DNA from: Calendula officinalis
Lineage: Eukaryota; Streptophyta; Magnoliopsida; Asterales; Asteraceae
Assembly: GCA_963853835.1 (NCBI GenBank)
Contig: OY970830.1
Span: 37,719,966-37,783,965 of the forward strand
Reading direction: 5' to 3'
Length of the DNA stretch: 64,000 nt
Shown here: positions 34,986-45,209 of the stretch, piece by piece
Position numbering within the stretch: position 1 is the first letter of the stretch
How the letters are laid out: each line of letters opens with the position of its first letter
The notes under the pieces: model-generated
Databases searched by the model: none
What the model was told of the DNA's origin: nothing
Seen by the model: the letters and a program-made list of their open reading frames with translations, nothing else
Position numbers and translations under genes: made by a program

Positions 34986-35313
34986 AAAACCCTTAAATAT
35001 ATTTTTCTAAAATCTTTTACGATGTATGAGTTTATTAATTATATCCGTAAAACAGACCAACAACCATTGTTCATATCGTTCACGCTGAGATATTTTGATG
35101 GGGTTTTAATAAATACTACTCGTATAATTCATTTGCAATAACCTGCATGTAGGATTTAACTTATAAGACCTATTCTTTCCTTCACAGCTACCTATGTATT
35201 TCATTTAGATTTCAACGTCAACATTTCTTTGTAGAAAGGAAAGAAATAAAACATTGAAGAATGACACTAATTAAAAGATATGTATGTCACATATGATATC
35301 CTTATTTTGTAAT

Positions 35314-35703
35314 AGTGAGTGTGTGGCTGACCTAAGGTTAAGTGTGTAACCACCTATAACTACATAGTTTTAGCTAAAAAAAACTTAAAACGGTTATTTT
35401 TATAATATTTTGTCACTTTCCCACCATATTAGAATACTTATACAATAAAAAAACACCAATTCAACACCATTTCAAGAATATGACATGTGTTCAATATAAA
35501 CATCATTTAAAATATATAAAGCTTGAAACATCAATTCAATTCAACGAAAACATAATTATGATTTAAGATCATTGATGAGTTTTAGACGGCATTTGATATA
35601 CTAATGAGTTTATGTAGTGAATTATAAGTTTTCTTAACCAAAATTATGTAGTTTTAAGTGGTTCCACACCTAACCTTAGGTATGTCACAGCCACACACTC
35701 ACT
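35314..35703. mobile_element. MITE with 65-bp terminal inverted repeats (AGTGAGTGTGTGG)
   Basis: The left end AGTGAGTGTGTGGCTGACCT and the right end CCACACACTCACT are inverted, and similarity continues for about 65 bases including ACCTAAGGTTA-like and ACTACATAGTTTTA-like blocks. It is 390 bp with an AT-rich centre. A target duplication could not be identified with certainty. Confidence 0.7.
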
Positions 35704-35803
35704 TTTCCCTTAATAATAATAATATAATTAGTCAATTTGAGACATAATAAGCTTCTTATACATGTAATTAAGATAACAATATAACTAGCCAATTTGAGAC
35801 ATA

Positions 35804-36115
35804 ATTCCTCCGTTTCAAAATAAGTGATACACTTTTCATTTTGTGGTTTTTAAAATAAGTGATACATTTTGAAAACTTACCATATTTGGTAAAAGGTAGT
35901 GGGGACCACACCCACTAACTATCTCTTTTAATAAAGTGAAAAGACACATATACCCTCACTTTTACTTTTAAACATCATTAAATTCACTTTAATCAATATA
36001 TGTGGGACGCATCTTCCACTAACTATCAAATTTATTCTAATTAACCATTATTATCATATTTTGCCTCAAAAACCGTGAACTCTAATTTGTATAACTTATT
36101 TTGAAACGGAGGAAG
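35804..36115. mobile_element. Stowaway-type MITE 2 (TTCCTCCGTTTCAAAATAAG)
   Basis: The ends are inverted copies of TTCCTCCGTTTCAAAATAAG with TA at both sides (35802-35803 and 36116-36117). The neighbouring minisatellite unit keeps a single TA at this spot, confirming duplication on insertion. It belongs to the same family as 60240-60552. Confidence 0.88.
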
Positions 36116-36211
36116 TAATAAGCTTCTTATATATGTAAATAAAATAACAATATAATTGATCAATCTGAGACATAATAAGCTTCTTATACATGTGTAATTA
36201 AAATTACAATA

Positions 36212-36335
36212 TATATTTTTTTTCTGACAAATCTTAGTTTACTCCTAAAAATTATATAGGTTCACTATGTGATTTGAACATCCGACCTCAACGATGAGGG
36301 GCAAACACCTTACCGCTAGATCAATGACCCTTTAG
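36212..36335 (-). mobile_element. tRNA-derived SINE
   Basis: Read on the minus strand: GGGTCATTGATCTAGCGGTA (box A-like TAGCGGTAAGG) then GGATGTTCAAATC (box B-like). A tail of about 50 bases ends in a T-rich stretch (TTTGTCAGAAAAAAAATATA). The flanks share TACATGTG/TAATTA-like DNA, consistent with a diverged target duplication in the minisatellite. Box B has the GTTCAAATC core, but the molecule cannot fold as a full tRNA, so it is not a tRNA gene. Confidence 0.75.
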
Positions 36336-36419
36336 TACATGTAAATAAAATAACAAAATAGTTAGTCAATTTTCACATCTGATATCTGTATGACTAGTAT
36401 GTTATTTGTAGATACAAAT

Positions 36420-36698
36420 TAGGCACATGTAAACCGGATCGAGAACCGGCCAGAACTGTCAGGCTGAACCAGATCGGACTTAGCTATGTTGGTTTGAACC
36501 AAGCTATATTGATTTGATTCTCGATTTAATTGTCATGCAAAATCGGTTCTCGGTTCGGTTCAAAACAGAAAAAAGTCGAAAACCATGGTCATCAGTCCGG
36601 TTCATTCAAGTCCAAGACGCCATTAATTCGGTCCATGGTTCTCGGTTCAATTCTATTTCAAGTAGTTCAGTTTAATCATTGCATCGTATACATGCCTA
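36420..36698. mobile_element. hAT-type MITE (279 bp)
   Basis: TIRs TAGGCACATGTA and TACATGCCTA. The 8-base target duplication ATACAAAT / ATACAGAT (36412-36419, 36699-36706) has one mismatch. The interior is rich in GGTTC/GAACC motifs. A diverged relative without clear ends lies at about 45750-45930 (shared ACCAAGCTATAT). Confidence 0.72.
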
Positions 36699-37479
36699 AT
36701 ACAGATAACTTTAAAAAATGGCATACCACTAATTAAGCACTATAAATTCATCACATAGATTGAATAGTTTCGGTAACTTTTAATAATAAGTAAACATTTA
36801 ATTTTAATTTACACCGCCAGCCCATTAATTAACGATAAGTGTGAATTACCATTTAATCTATTCTCTAATAAATAGTGATTTTTGCATCACATATTTTAAC
36901 TCGTGTACCATAATAAATGTTTTATGTAATTATACAGTATACAGAATAGTTTTGTTTTCTAATCCCACAATGATTATGCAGTGATTTGATAAACAAAGGT
37001 GGCAGTTAGGGCATTTCCAACCCCACTTCACTCTCCACAACTCCACTATCCTCCTTTTTCGGCAAAATTTCATTAACAAACAAAATTAATTTCATTAATT
37101 CTCTATCAATCAAGAATAGTAATAAAACATTCCCGCTTCACAGAATTCCTTTATCTGCACCAGAATTTGTCAATTTTCTTTCTTTTCAAGAATCTTGAAA
37201 CTTTCGACATTGAAGCTTTCCTAATTCGTTGTTGCTTTTAAGTTTTCATTTTCACTTACAAATTACAGAATTTAATGTTGTCACTGATTTTGACTGCTGA
37301 ATTCTTGTAAAAGCATTCTTAGATTCTGAACCCTTTAATCTTTACCCCAGTGTTCTTGATTTTGCTTTGTAAAAAGATTCTTTCTTTAATCATTTTTCTC
37401 GATTCTTGTCTCTTTATTCCCTAATAATTTTCGTGGGTATTTCTGTAATTTCATGGAGATGAGTTCTTAGTGTTCAACA

Positions 37480-37500
37480 GAGAGAGAGAGAGAGAGAGAG
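37480..37500 (+). repeat. (GA)n microsatellite in the 5' leader of the LRR kinase gene
   Basis: About ten GA units end 18 bases before the ATG at 37518. It probably lies in the 5' UTR; such tracts are common in plant leaders and may bind GAGA-type proteins. Confidence 0.8.
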
Positions 37501-37517
37501 GAAAAATTGCAAAGAAA

Positions 37518-40500
37518 ATGAAGCAATTGATTCCATTTCAACTCTTGTGTGTTACTCTAGTGTTCTTTCTAATTCTACCTTCTTACGACGCCGTTTTGCC
37601 AATTGAAGGTATGTAATTTTTAATTTTGATATTTGCATGCGAATTTATGAAATTATTTATGGGAAGTTGTTAATTATATGCAAGAACGGCTCAATTTTTT
37701 ATTACTCATATCTTGATTTTTGCAGTTCATGCTTTAAATTCGTTTAAAGAAGGTGTTTTTGAGGACCCATTTTTGGTTTTATCAAACTGGAATAGTTTGG
37801 ATTCAGATCCTTGTAATTGGTTTGGTGTTACCTGTTCCGGAAATCAAGTTACAAAACTGTAAGAATCTTTTTCTTTTATGTATTTAAACATTAAATTTCA
37901 AGATTCTTGATTACCATACATGGTTTTTGGCATTTAATTTCACAATTATTCTATTATGGTTTAATTTCAATAATCATGTTCAGTACACAATATCAACAAT
38001 AAGTATTACATGAAATTGTATATCTCAACATGTTTTATTCAATTATTTATTTGTATTTGTGATGAAGCTAATTGGGATTCTTAATTTTTTTTCTCTACAG
38101 TAACATTTCAGGCTCTTCAATTAAGGGATTCATAGCTGAAGAACTGTTTCAACTCTCTTCCTTACAAGAACTGTATTCTTTCTTTCAACATCTTATTTTA
38201 CCATTAAAAAAATCGAAAATTAATCAATAAATTGCAATTCATGCAGGATTTTACATGGAAACAAACTCATTGGTACAATTCCTATATCAATTGGATCATT
38301 AAAGAATCTCAAGGTCTTAGATTTAGGATACAACTTACTTTCCGGCCCAATTCCTTCTGAATTTGGGAATTTGGTTAAAATTGTTACAATGTAAGTCATA
38401 GAATTCAAATTTCTATTTTTTCAAGTAATAAAGTTTTTCTATATTTTCAGAAACCTTGAATCGAATGGACTTACTGGAAAATTGCCAATTGAGCTCGGAA
38501 ATCTTCAAAATATTCAAGATCTTCGAGTAGATAGAAATAAACTGAGAGGAATAATTCCTGGTTTTAGTGTTAGTGCTAATGATAATAGTAATTCCTCGAG
38601 TGAGAATAAACAAGGATTTTGTCGTTTATCTCCATTAAAATTTGCGGATTTTTCCTATAATTTTCTTGTTGGGAGCATACCCAAGTGCTTGGAATATTTA
38701 CCGAGGTATATATATTTTCTTTTGTGGTGTAAATGTGGCAATTTTGACTCGTTTGCTTGTTAATGGGGCAATTCGGGTTGTGTTTTTATCTCAAACGGGC
38801 AAATATGTCAAAATCATAAAATTTATTTAAAAATGGGAACCGGGCAAACGGGTTGAAAGTTGTCCAAACTTCAATGTCTACTTTTAGTACATACAACCTC
38901 GTAAACCATTTTACATAAACATTTAAGTTCTTACTAGTCATAATATTGTTTTTGTAATCTTAATAAACGTATAATATGTCTATATAAGATATATAAAAAA
39001 ATAGACAAAAAAAGTTGTCGCGGGTCAACCCAACCCGACCCGTTTCAGTATGTACTAAAATGGCCCGGTAGATCTCACGAAAATAATATTTTTGCAGGAC
39101 TAGCTTTCGTGGAAATTGCCTACCTTATAATGATACTAAACAACGTACTCCTCAACAATGTGGTATATTTCTATAATCATTTTTTATAGGTGGTGATTTT
39201 TACACCACAGGTTTTAACCTATACACCAAAATAGTTGTTTTATATGTTTGTACGATCTGCAGTAATTACTTGTACAGTATGGTACAAACAAAAAAAAATT
39301 TGGTGTAGAAATTAGTTCTCATTTTTATGCTATTCAGCTTAACAAATTCTTTTAAATTTCTCCTAATAAGTCATTCAATTTCCATAACACAGGTGTTAGT
39401 CCACCTGTAAACACCCATAGAACAGCAGCAACAAGAATCCGACCCGCTCAAGAAAGATCCAAAAACCCGGCCCGTAACTCAAAACCCGTTTGGGTTCTAT
39501 CTGTGGAAGTCGTTAGTGGAGTCATGGTTGCATCTTTAGTCTCAATTGGTGTTCTTATGGTTGTTTTAAGATGCAAAAGCAAACCCTCTGTTTTAAATCT
39601 ATGGAATAATAAATCCAGAAATTACAAAAATCAAATGGAGATTCATATTGATTCTAATATGTTAAAAGGAGTGATGAGATACAGTCGCCAAGAACTTGAA
39701 ATTGCATGTGAGGATTTTAGCAATATTATCGGGTCATCATCTGATAGTTTAGTTTATAAAGGAAATATGAAAGGTGGGCCCGAAATTGCTGTTATTTCAA
39801 TTTGTGTTAAAGAACAACATTGGACTGGTTATCTTGAGCTTTATTATCAAAAAGAGGTACATGTTAATGATTTAATATAAAAAAAAAAAAATCTTCCTTT
39901 TTTATAAAAAAAATTATGATTTTGTCCCTAAATTTTTTTTTCCCGTGATTTTTGTCCCTATGGTCTAAAAAATTCATCTTCTTTGTCCATTTTAACTTAA
40001 AATGACCAAAATACTCTTATTTTAATATATTTGTTAAAAAGTTCTGAAAATGTTTTGTAAGGGTATTTAGGTCATTTTAGGTCAAAATAGACAAAGAAGA
40101 TGAAATTTGAAGACCATAGGGACAAAAATCATGGGAAAAAAAGTTTAGGGACAAAATCGGAGAATTCGTAAAACCACAGGGACAATTTCTGTAATTTAAC
40201 TTTTTGTGTTTCTTAGGTTGCTGATTTGGCGAGGTTAAGTCATGAAAATACTGGAAAATTGCTTGGTTATTGCATAGAGAGTATCCCGTTTACAAGAATG
40301 TTGGTTTTTGAATATGCATCGAATGGTACATTGTATGAGCATCTTCATTGTAAGTCAGTTTTATTTTATTTAATATGTTTATGTTGGCAATTTCGACCCA
40401 TTTACTTCCGAATGGGCCAACCCGACCCGTACAAAATTTACACGGTTTGACCCGTTATTTGACCCGTGCCCGTTTTGTTTAATGGGCAGATGAAGACGGG

Positions 40501-41259
40501 TGCAACCTAAGCTGGTCACGAAGAATGAAGATTATTATAGGCATAGCAAAAGGTCTAAAATATCTTCACACAGAAATCGAACCACCATTTACTATATCCG
40601 AATTAAACTCTAGTGCAGTATATCTTACTGAAGATTTTTCACCAAAGGTATTTTTTATTTAACTTTTTAAAATTGATACCATGATTATAATTTTTTTAAT
40701 TTTTGTATACTCTGTTTGAAGCTTGTTGATTTTGAAAGTTGGAAAACGGTTGTAACAAGATCAGAAAATAATTCACGTTCGATTAGTCATGAAGGCGATA
40801 TTTGTGTTCTTCCAAATTCGTTTGAAGAACGCCATTTGGATATTCAGGGGAATATTTACTCGTTTGGTGTTCTTCTTTTGGAAATTGTTAGTGGAAGGCC
40901 TTCTTTCTCTAACGATAAAGGTTGTTTGGTTGATTGGGTAAGAATTTTTTTAAATGGGTCAAAATTACCACCTTTTATTGAAAACCCGACCAAAGAAAGG
41001 AAAAATGATGAATTTTTAATGTGTTTTATAGGCGAAAGATTATGTTGAAAAGCAAGATGAGATGGATTTGGTTGTGGATCCAAGATTGAAATATTTCAAG
41101 AATGAAGATCTGAGAGTGATATGTGAAGTGGTTTGTTTGTGCATTCATTTAAAGCCGAGAGATCAAGTATCGATGAAAGACGTTTGTGCCCTTTTGGAGA
41201 ATAAAATCGACCCGTCTCCTTCTTCAGCAGCATGGGCTAAACTCATGCTTTCACCTTAA
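37518..41259 (+). CDS. LRR receptor-like protein, predicted pseudokinase (LRR-VI type), 652 aa
   Basis: Eleven exons: 37518-37608, 37726-37858, 38101-38172, 38247-38390, 38451-38705, 39098-39162, 39393-39856, 40217-40349, 40490-40647, 40722-40937, 41032-41259. All have GT-AG borders and the total is exactly 653 codons. The order is signal peptide (residues 1-26), LRRNT_2-type cap with DPCNWFGVTC, about four LRRs, a Pro/Arg-rich stalk, a membrane segment (about 291-312, VMVASLVSIGVLMVVL) and a kinase-like domain. Kinase hallmarks are missing: no glycine-rich loop, no VAIK lysine (EIAVISICVK), HRD replaced by FTISELNS, DFG replaced by DFE. Architecture and size fit the Arabidopsis At1g63430/At5g41180 and MRH1/MDIS group from memory. 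It is a plasma-membrane signalling partner rather than an enzyme. A MITE lies in intron 7. Confidence 0.92.
39918..40158. mobile_element. TIR element in intron 7 of the LRR kinase gene
   Basis: Inverted arms: GATTTTGTCCCTAAA...GATTTTTGTCCCTATGGTC on the left, with the matching complement GACCATAGGGACAAAAATC...TTTAGGGACAAAATC on the right. On the right, similarity to the GTCCCTGTGG ends of the Mutator-like element at 54413-55656 continues to about 40198 (CACAGGGACAATTTCTGTAA). It is probably a small relative of that family with a degraded left end. It lies between splice sites and does not affect the reading frame. Confidence 0.72.
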
Positions 41260-41433
41260 TCATGGTGCTTAATACCATCTTGTATTGTAAATAATGATAT
41301 ATAGATACAATATCATTCTGTTAGGATTCTTGTGTTTTTGCAAGTTTTACAACCATTAATTAGTTTTACAAGATTCTTGTAGGCACCTAAAAAGCAGATA
41401 TTGTTGAACTATATGCGCTTTGGTATGTATGTA

Positions 41434-42733
41434 TGATAGAAGTCGATTTGAGATGACTAATCTCTTAAGAAATTAAGAAAGAAACTAAAAATACTTTTAA
41501 CAACTTTTTCTTCATTAATTTTTCCACAAACCAAAATCATATATAAATACTAAAACAAATTAACTAACTAGCCCACTATTTCCACTAACTATTACCACTA
41601 ACATACATTAAACCAACTAGTTTGACTAAATAAACTAACTTACAAAATATAAATTACTAATAATAACTTGCTTAACTAAAATTGAAAATACTAATTAAAA
41701 TTAAAATAACTAAAATACCATAAACTATAATATTCGACACGTATCAATACTCCGCGCCTCAAAAACGACCTTGTCCTCAAGGTCGGAGTTCTTGTCCGGT
41801 GGTTTTGGAGGAGGTTTGGGTTGGTGACTAGTGTAAAATATTTTCAAGCATCGAAAATAAAGTCTTTGACACCGATTAACTTGGATCTCATTGGGTGAAA
41901 GACATTGTAACCATAGTGGAACGGGTTTGTTTGAGGTTGTGAACCGAAGGTGGCCGAGTGTGAACTTTTCCTCGATGAGATTGACAAAGTCATAACTTTT
42001 GTGAAGTTTTGATGGATAAAAAATGACCATCTCATCTTGAACTTTTGGGGTATTTTGAGGTGGTTTGATAGGTGGAGGAGGTGGCGGTGGGGAAGTTTCA
42101 TTGGCGACCTTTATGTCGGTATTGGTGATACCTGTGGTTGTATTGGTTAGGGAATAGAGACCTTGGGTGGTGAGGTTGGTGGCGTTCTTGGTTATGGCCT
42201 TAAGAAGATTGGTGGTAACGGTGGTTTGGAAGGCGATATGTTTCGAGATGATTTCAAGGTTGGTGTTAACCAGCTTTTGGCTAGCGAGAATTTTATCGGT
42301 ATTTTGGTTGATTGTTTGAATGAGTTTTTGCATCATTTCAACCATGGTGGACATGGTTTCTTCGAGTGTTTGAGGTTCATTGCGGGGAGGCATGGCGAGG
42401 ACGAAGATGAAAGCACCAAATGATAGAAGTCGATTTGAGATGACTAATCTCTCAAGAAATTAAGAAAGAAACTAAAAATACTTTTAACAACTTTTTCTTC
42501 ATTAATTTTTCCACAAACCAAAATCACATATAAATACTAAAACAAATTAACTAACTAGCCCACTATTTCCACTAACTATTACCACTAACATACATTAAAC
42601 CAACTAGTTTGACTAAATAAACTAACTTACAAAATATAAATTACTAATAATAATTTGCTTAACTAAAATTGAAAATACTAATTAAAATTAAAATAACTAA
42701 AATACCATAAACTATAATATTAGACACGTATCA
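41434..42733 (-). mobile_element. 1.3 kb deletion-derivative LTR retrotransposon (TRIM-like) behind the LRR kinase gene
   Basis: Two 313-bp LTRs (41434-41746, 42421-42733) with about four differences. TSD ATGTA is present on both sides (41429-41433, 42734-42738). LTR ends are TGATAC...CTATCA on the minus strand. The 674-bp interior has a single minus-strand ORF. The sequence just inside the right LTR (TTTGGTGCTTTCATC, minus strand) is the likely primer site and is not the initiator-Met type. The left inner edge carries the purine-rich GAGGCGCGGAGTAT before the 3' LTR. It lies 175 bases after the kinase stop codon, so possibly in its 3' UTR. Confidence 0.9.
41725..42393 (-). CDS. Fusion ORF of gag N-terminus and pol C-terminus in the TRIM-like element, 222 aa
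   Basis: It begins MPPRNEPQTLEETMSTMVEM, like the gag start of Ty3/gypsy elements, followed by a helical Gln/Asn-rich region and a poly-Pro stretch (PPPPPPP, about residue 105). The last part, PKPPDKNSDLEDKVVFEARS, resembles the extreme C-terminus of gypsy pol just before the polypurine tract. The stop lies inside the LTR. The ORF thus appears to be what remains after one internal deletion removed nearly all of gag-pol while leaving the frame open. Whether a protein is made is unknown. Confidence 0.7.
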   Translation of the reverse strand: MPPRNEPQTLEETMSTMVEMMQKLIQTINQNTDKILASQKLVNTNLEIISKHIAFQTTVTTNLLKAITKNATNLTTQGLYSLTNTTTGITNTDIKVANETSPPPPPPPIKPPQNTPKVQDEMVIFYPSKLHKSYDFVNLIEEKFTLGHLRFTTSNKPVPLWLQCLSPNEIQVNRCQRLYFRCLKIFYTSHQPKPPPKPPDKNSDLEDKVVFEARSIDTCRIL

Positions 42734-42738
42734 ATGTA

Positions 42739-43079
42739 TGTCTGTATATATTGAAGTGATTTGTATATATATCTGTGTCTTTGTTAACAATAGTGGCACT
42801 GTTGGATAATGAATTAATCTCCTGATGGAAGAGTCATAACTCATAAGACAATTCTGGCGGTGAACCCTATATAATCCGTATTTAATTATTTTGGTTTTTA
42901 ATACTTATTCATTTATCATTTTAAACGGTTAAATATCGCTATCAAATTAATAAACGGTTATAATGGAATTGCTTTTGTCGTTTAAAATAGGACATAACAT
43001 GTTCTTGTTTTTATATTGTACGTCCAATAAAGATAGCAAAACACTTAAAAAGAGAGAAAAATACTAGTAAAATCTCGTC
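42739..43079. other. Spacer between TRIM-like element and SDR gene
   Basis: AT-rich 3' flank of two convergent genes; nothing else recognised. Confidence 0.5.
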
Positions 43080-45108
43080 TCAAAAGGTGGTTTCTTCCAT
43101 TTGGAAAAAGAAACGACCAGAAGGACCCTCATCAGGGATCAAAGCGAGCCTAACAGGACCTCTTGCAGCTTCTTCGGGTGTGTAGATCCCCTGATAAAAG
43201 GTCATGTCTGTTTTTGTGAAACCAGGATTAACTGAATTTATACAAAAAGATGGATATCTTTTTGCAAGAACTCGAGTGTATGCATTAATAATAGTTTTGG
43301 AAACGATATAAGCCGAAAATGGCTCGTTCCACCCCTTTTTCTCCAACAAATCATCTTTAGCATCATGTAGAAATCCAGTCGCAACTTCATCTAGAACCTC
43401 CTCCGTAAGACCATCAACATTACTAAGGATATTTTTCATCTTCTCGTCTTTAATATTCTACAATATGTATATCACAATCATATACTCCCTCCGTCCCATT
43501 TTTATTGTCCATGTTTCATTTTTTAAATGTCCCAAAATGATTGTCCACTTGAAAATTCAACCAATCAAAAATACTTAGGTGGTAAAGATAAAATTCTATT
43601 GGTTGCACAGTCTAATAAATGCACTTTTATTAAACTGTGTGATATTCAAATGTGGACAATAATTTTAGAACGGAGGTAGTAACAATTAGTCCCTAATTTT
43701 ACTAATATGACCATGAAAAAGAAAAAGATACACTACGTTATGTACCTCGAGTTTTGATATTCCAGTTGTAAGATTAACGATCCTTGGTGAAGTGGACAAG
43801 TTGAGAAATGGTAAAAGAGCTTCGGTGATATGTTTGGTTCCAAAATAATTTGTTTCGATGCAATCTTTGGCTGTTTCGTATGTTTGCAACATAATTTGCT
43901 TTATCATAAACGCCTTCACTCCCGTAACCTATAGTAACTTTCATCAATTATCAAGAAAATGGAAACTTTGAAAATGGTTAATAATAAACCTAGTAAAATC
44001 AAAATTCTAAAAAAACTTCATTTTTAAATTTTTTCAAAATAAATCGTGTGATTGTGCTTCTCCACACAATATTTGACAAGAGAGTTATGGTTGCAGAAAA
44101 AATGGTCTAGTCGTACATCAATCGTACAAAAAAGGGTATGGTCGTACAAAAAACATCTACATACAACACGGGATCGCATAGTCACACAAAAAACAATAAA
44201 TCACACGGTCTAATTTGGGAAGTGAAGTCGCACAAATTGTTTTTGGGAAGAAGAAAAAAAAAATATTTTTGGTCTATTTTAAATTTTTAATAATTACCTC
44301 TTTTTAAAATACAATTGGGATTAAGTGGTATAAATGCGTGAGTTTTATGTTTAATATAAATAAATATTATGTTGATGTAAAACGAAACGAATACCAACCT
44401 CACTAGGCTGGAGGGTTAAGTTCTTCTCATCCACGATGATTCCATTAACCCCGGCATTGTTCACCTGTACCAAGGTCAAACATTGACTTTTAAAATCAAA
44501 CAAATATGACATTCTTTTTATTGGTATAATTTGTTTTATATATCTTGTATAATATCTTAAGATTGTGAATATTCATCATTAAACAACCAAAACACAGGCA
44601 ACACTTTAATAAAAACCGTAACAAAAAGCCGTATCTCTTTGGAAAACAAAAGGTTTGACCTTAAAAGTCAAGACATTATCATACCAATATATCGAGTTTT
44701 CCGAACTTAGTATTGATGAAATCTGCAAATGACGAGATACTAGCGGGATTTTTGACATCGAGTTGGTGGACAAGGACATTTTCAGACAAACCTAAAGTTT
44801 TGAGTTTTTGAAGTGATTGGAGACCCTTTTGTTCATCTTGTGCGGTTATTACAACAAGAAGATCACGAGCAGAAGAAACTAGTTGCTTGCATATCTCGAA
44901 ACCAATTCCTTTCTTTCCTCCTGTAACAACGGCTATCCTAAACCAAATTCAAACACAATACAAACAGGATATTGAGTACGATTGTTAGTAAATTTAAGAT
45001 GATCTTTTATGGTACCAATGTATCATCAAAAATTAGAAACAAAAACATGATGGTAGATAAAGAATAAAAACTTGAAAGAGATCGAGTAGATAACCTTTTT
45101 GATGCCAT
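43080..45108 (-). CDS. Short-chain dehydrogenase/reductase (neomenthol dehydrogenase / salutaridine reductase-like), 292 aa
   Basis: Five exons on the minus strand: 45108-45095, 44937-44685, 44464-44399, 43928-43746, 43442-43080; all GT-AG, 293 codons with stop. NAD(P)-binding motif VVTGGKKGIGFEICKQL (about residues 8-24), LDVKNPAS for adenine binding, NNAGV (about 91-95), NYFGTK helix, and active-site Y217-x3-K221 (SAYIVSK). PGFTKTDM follows, as in SDRs. The position of the catalytic serine (usually NVSS) reads NLTT (Thr166). Length and exon pattern fit the plant SDR114C group acting on terpenoid or alkaloid ketones/alcohols in the cytosol; the substrate cannot be read from sequence. For exon 5 I chose the acceptor at 43443-43444 because it keeps the frame; the earlier AG does not. 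A Stowaway MITE sits in intron 4. Confidence 0.92.
43485..43679. mobile_element. Stowaway-type MITE 3, in intron 4 of the SDR gene
   Basis: Ends CTCCCTCCGTCCC and GAACGGAGGTAG, flanked by TA; about 195 bp. Similar to MITE 1 (33870-34066), sharing TTTTTATTGTCCA and CCCAAAATGA-like blocks. It lies well inside the intron. Confidence 0.88.
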
Positions 45109-45200
45109 TTTGTTTTGCTATGTGGTTTCTTTTATTGGTGATTTGGTGAATTTTGTGTGTATATATATCATGTGTGTGTACATGTATGTATGTGTGCTCC

Positions 45201-45207
45201 TTATATA
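45201..45207 (-). promoter_or_regulatory. TATA box of the SDR gene
   Basis: TATATAA on the minus strand, 93 bases upstream of the ATG (45108), leaving room for a leader of about 60 bases. Confidence 0.5.
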
Positions 45208-45209
45208 GT

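Larger units (their letters stand above)
35731..36400. repeat. 57-bp minisatellite split by a MITE and a SINE
   Basis: The unit GTCAATTTGAGACATAATAA...CTTATACATGTAATTA recurs at 35731-35787, 35788-35803 plus 36118-36161, and 36162-36211, with a partial copy after 36336. The second copy is interrupted by a Stowaway-like MITE at its TA and the third by a tRNA-like SINE. Intact copies show the pre-insertion sequence of both interrupted ones. Confidence 0.8.

Noticed and set aside
36212..36335. Functional tRNA gene
   Set aside because: Box A/B-like blocks are present but acceptor and anticodon arms do not pair; it fits a SINE.
35731..36400. CRISPR-like array
   Set aside because: Units are contiguous without unique spacers of constant size, and interruptions are a MITE and a SINE; the genome is a plant's.
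41434..42733. Cassandra-type TRIM carrying 5S rRNA promoter sequence
   Set aside because: The LTRs show no 5S rRNA-like internal promoter boxes, and the interior keeps a gag/pol-derived ORF.
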